A stretch of DNA of 64,000 bases from Pseudomonas hunanensis. GTDB lineage: Bacteria; Pseudomonadota; Gammaproteobacteria; Pseudomonadales; Pseudomonadaceae. The DNA is taken from assembly GCF_013393325.1 (NCBI RefSeq), contig NZ_QJRC01000094.1, positions 216,484 through 280,483 of the forward strand, read 5' to 3'. The position numbers and the translations under genes are program-made. Positions 63,809 to 64,000 of this stretch are shown one piece after another. The notes beneath the pieces are model-generated. The model saw nothing but the letters and a program-made list of their open reading frames with translations. It was not told where the DNA came from and ran no database searches. Each line of letters begins with the position of its first letter. The stretch's first letter is position 1.

Positions 63809-64000
63809 ATATAACCCCAAGCAATCTGGTTATACTGTGAAGACGACATTCGCCGAAAATTCGCACGTCGCTCTTTCGAGCAGAACTCACAAATTTTACC
63901 TTAGCCTGATTAACCAGCAGTGAAACTGGCCATCAGTCTATTTCTATCACATATCCGAATTTTTAAAGAACGATCTGACAAAAGTCAGAAATCAACATTC
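63809..64000 (-). other. 16S-23S spacer, 23S-proximal part
   Basis: Transcribed spacer between 16S (outside the window) and 23S. It contains the outer half of the 23S processing stem and a boxA-like sequence GTTCTTTAAAA (minus strand, near 63961-63972) used in rRNA antitermination. No tRNA gene is visible in this portion. Confidence 0.8.

Overview
This window comes from a gamma-proteobacterium of the genus Pseudomonas, most likely the P. putida group. The reasons are the high GC coding sequence, the Pseudomonas order tRNA-Arg/His/Leu/His - tig - clpP - clpX - lon - hupB - ppiD, an aer / GGDEF-EAL gene pair, a P. putida type REP pair, and a PctA/McpA type amino acid chemoreceptor. No transposase, integrase, phage gene or CRISPR array was seen. 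Most of the window reads as core chromosome with a few accessory cassettes.

Layout. 1-10 kb: the end of an FtsX-type permease gene, greB (TTG start), a DoxX membrane protein, an MltF-like lytic transglycosylase, tatD, a chemoreceptor, an Mpo1-like protein, a thioesterase, a lipoprotein-CHAD pair and a patatin-like esterase. 10-20 kb: the protein quality-control block on the minus strand (tig, clpP, clpX, lon, hupB, ppiD), separated by strong hairpins, with a heat-shock-like promoter before lon and four tRNA genes upstream of tig. 20-30 kb: folD, then a complete GlpSTPQV-like glycerol-type ABC transporter operon. It diverges from a sigma-54 enhancer-binding activator; a near-consensus -24/-12 promoter and six TGAACA repeats lie between them. 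29-38 kb: ornithine cyclodeaminase with an Lrp regulator, the aer/c-di-GMP pair, a small XRE regulator, and a dicarboxylate-type carrier followed by two GntR/FCD regulators. Two GntR-type operators precede the carrier.

38-49 kb: an unknown lipoprotein, a PACE efflux pump divergent from its LysR regulator, an amino acid chemoreceptor with a FliA promoter, a REP pair, a YkvI-like carrier, a RidA plus FAD amine oxidase operon divergent from an XRE-cupin regulator, a TauE exporter and a histidine phosphatase. 47.5-52 kb: an iron-uptake operon (FepA-like receptor, DUF3649, PepSY, DUF3325) with translationally overlapping accessory genes. 52-57.3 kb: an accessory-looking catabolic cassette (aminoaldehyde-type dehydrogenase, iron alcohol dehydrogenase, NCS1 permease, BetI-like TetR) with a 53-bp two-arm palindrome before its first gene. 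57.3-60.5 kb: an MFS pump with an overlapping Trp-rich micro-ORF, converging on an SbmA/YddA-type ABC exporter. 60.6-64 kb: the 5S and 23S rRNA genes of a minus-strand rrn operon; its 16S gene lies beyond the window.

Functions were assigned by reading motifs and remembered family architecture, without database searches. Statements about strain KT2440 are from memory.
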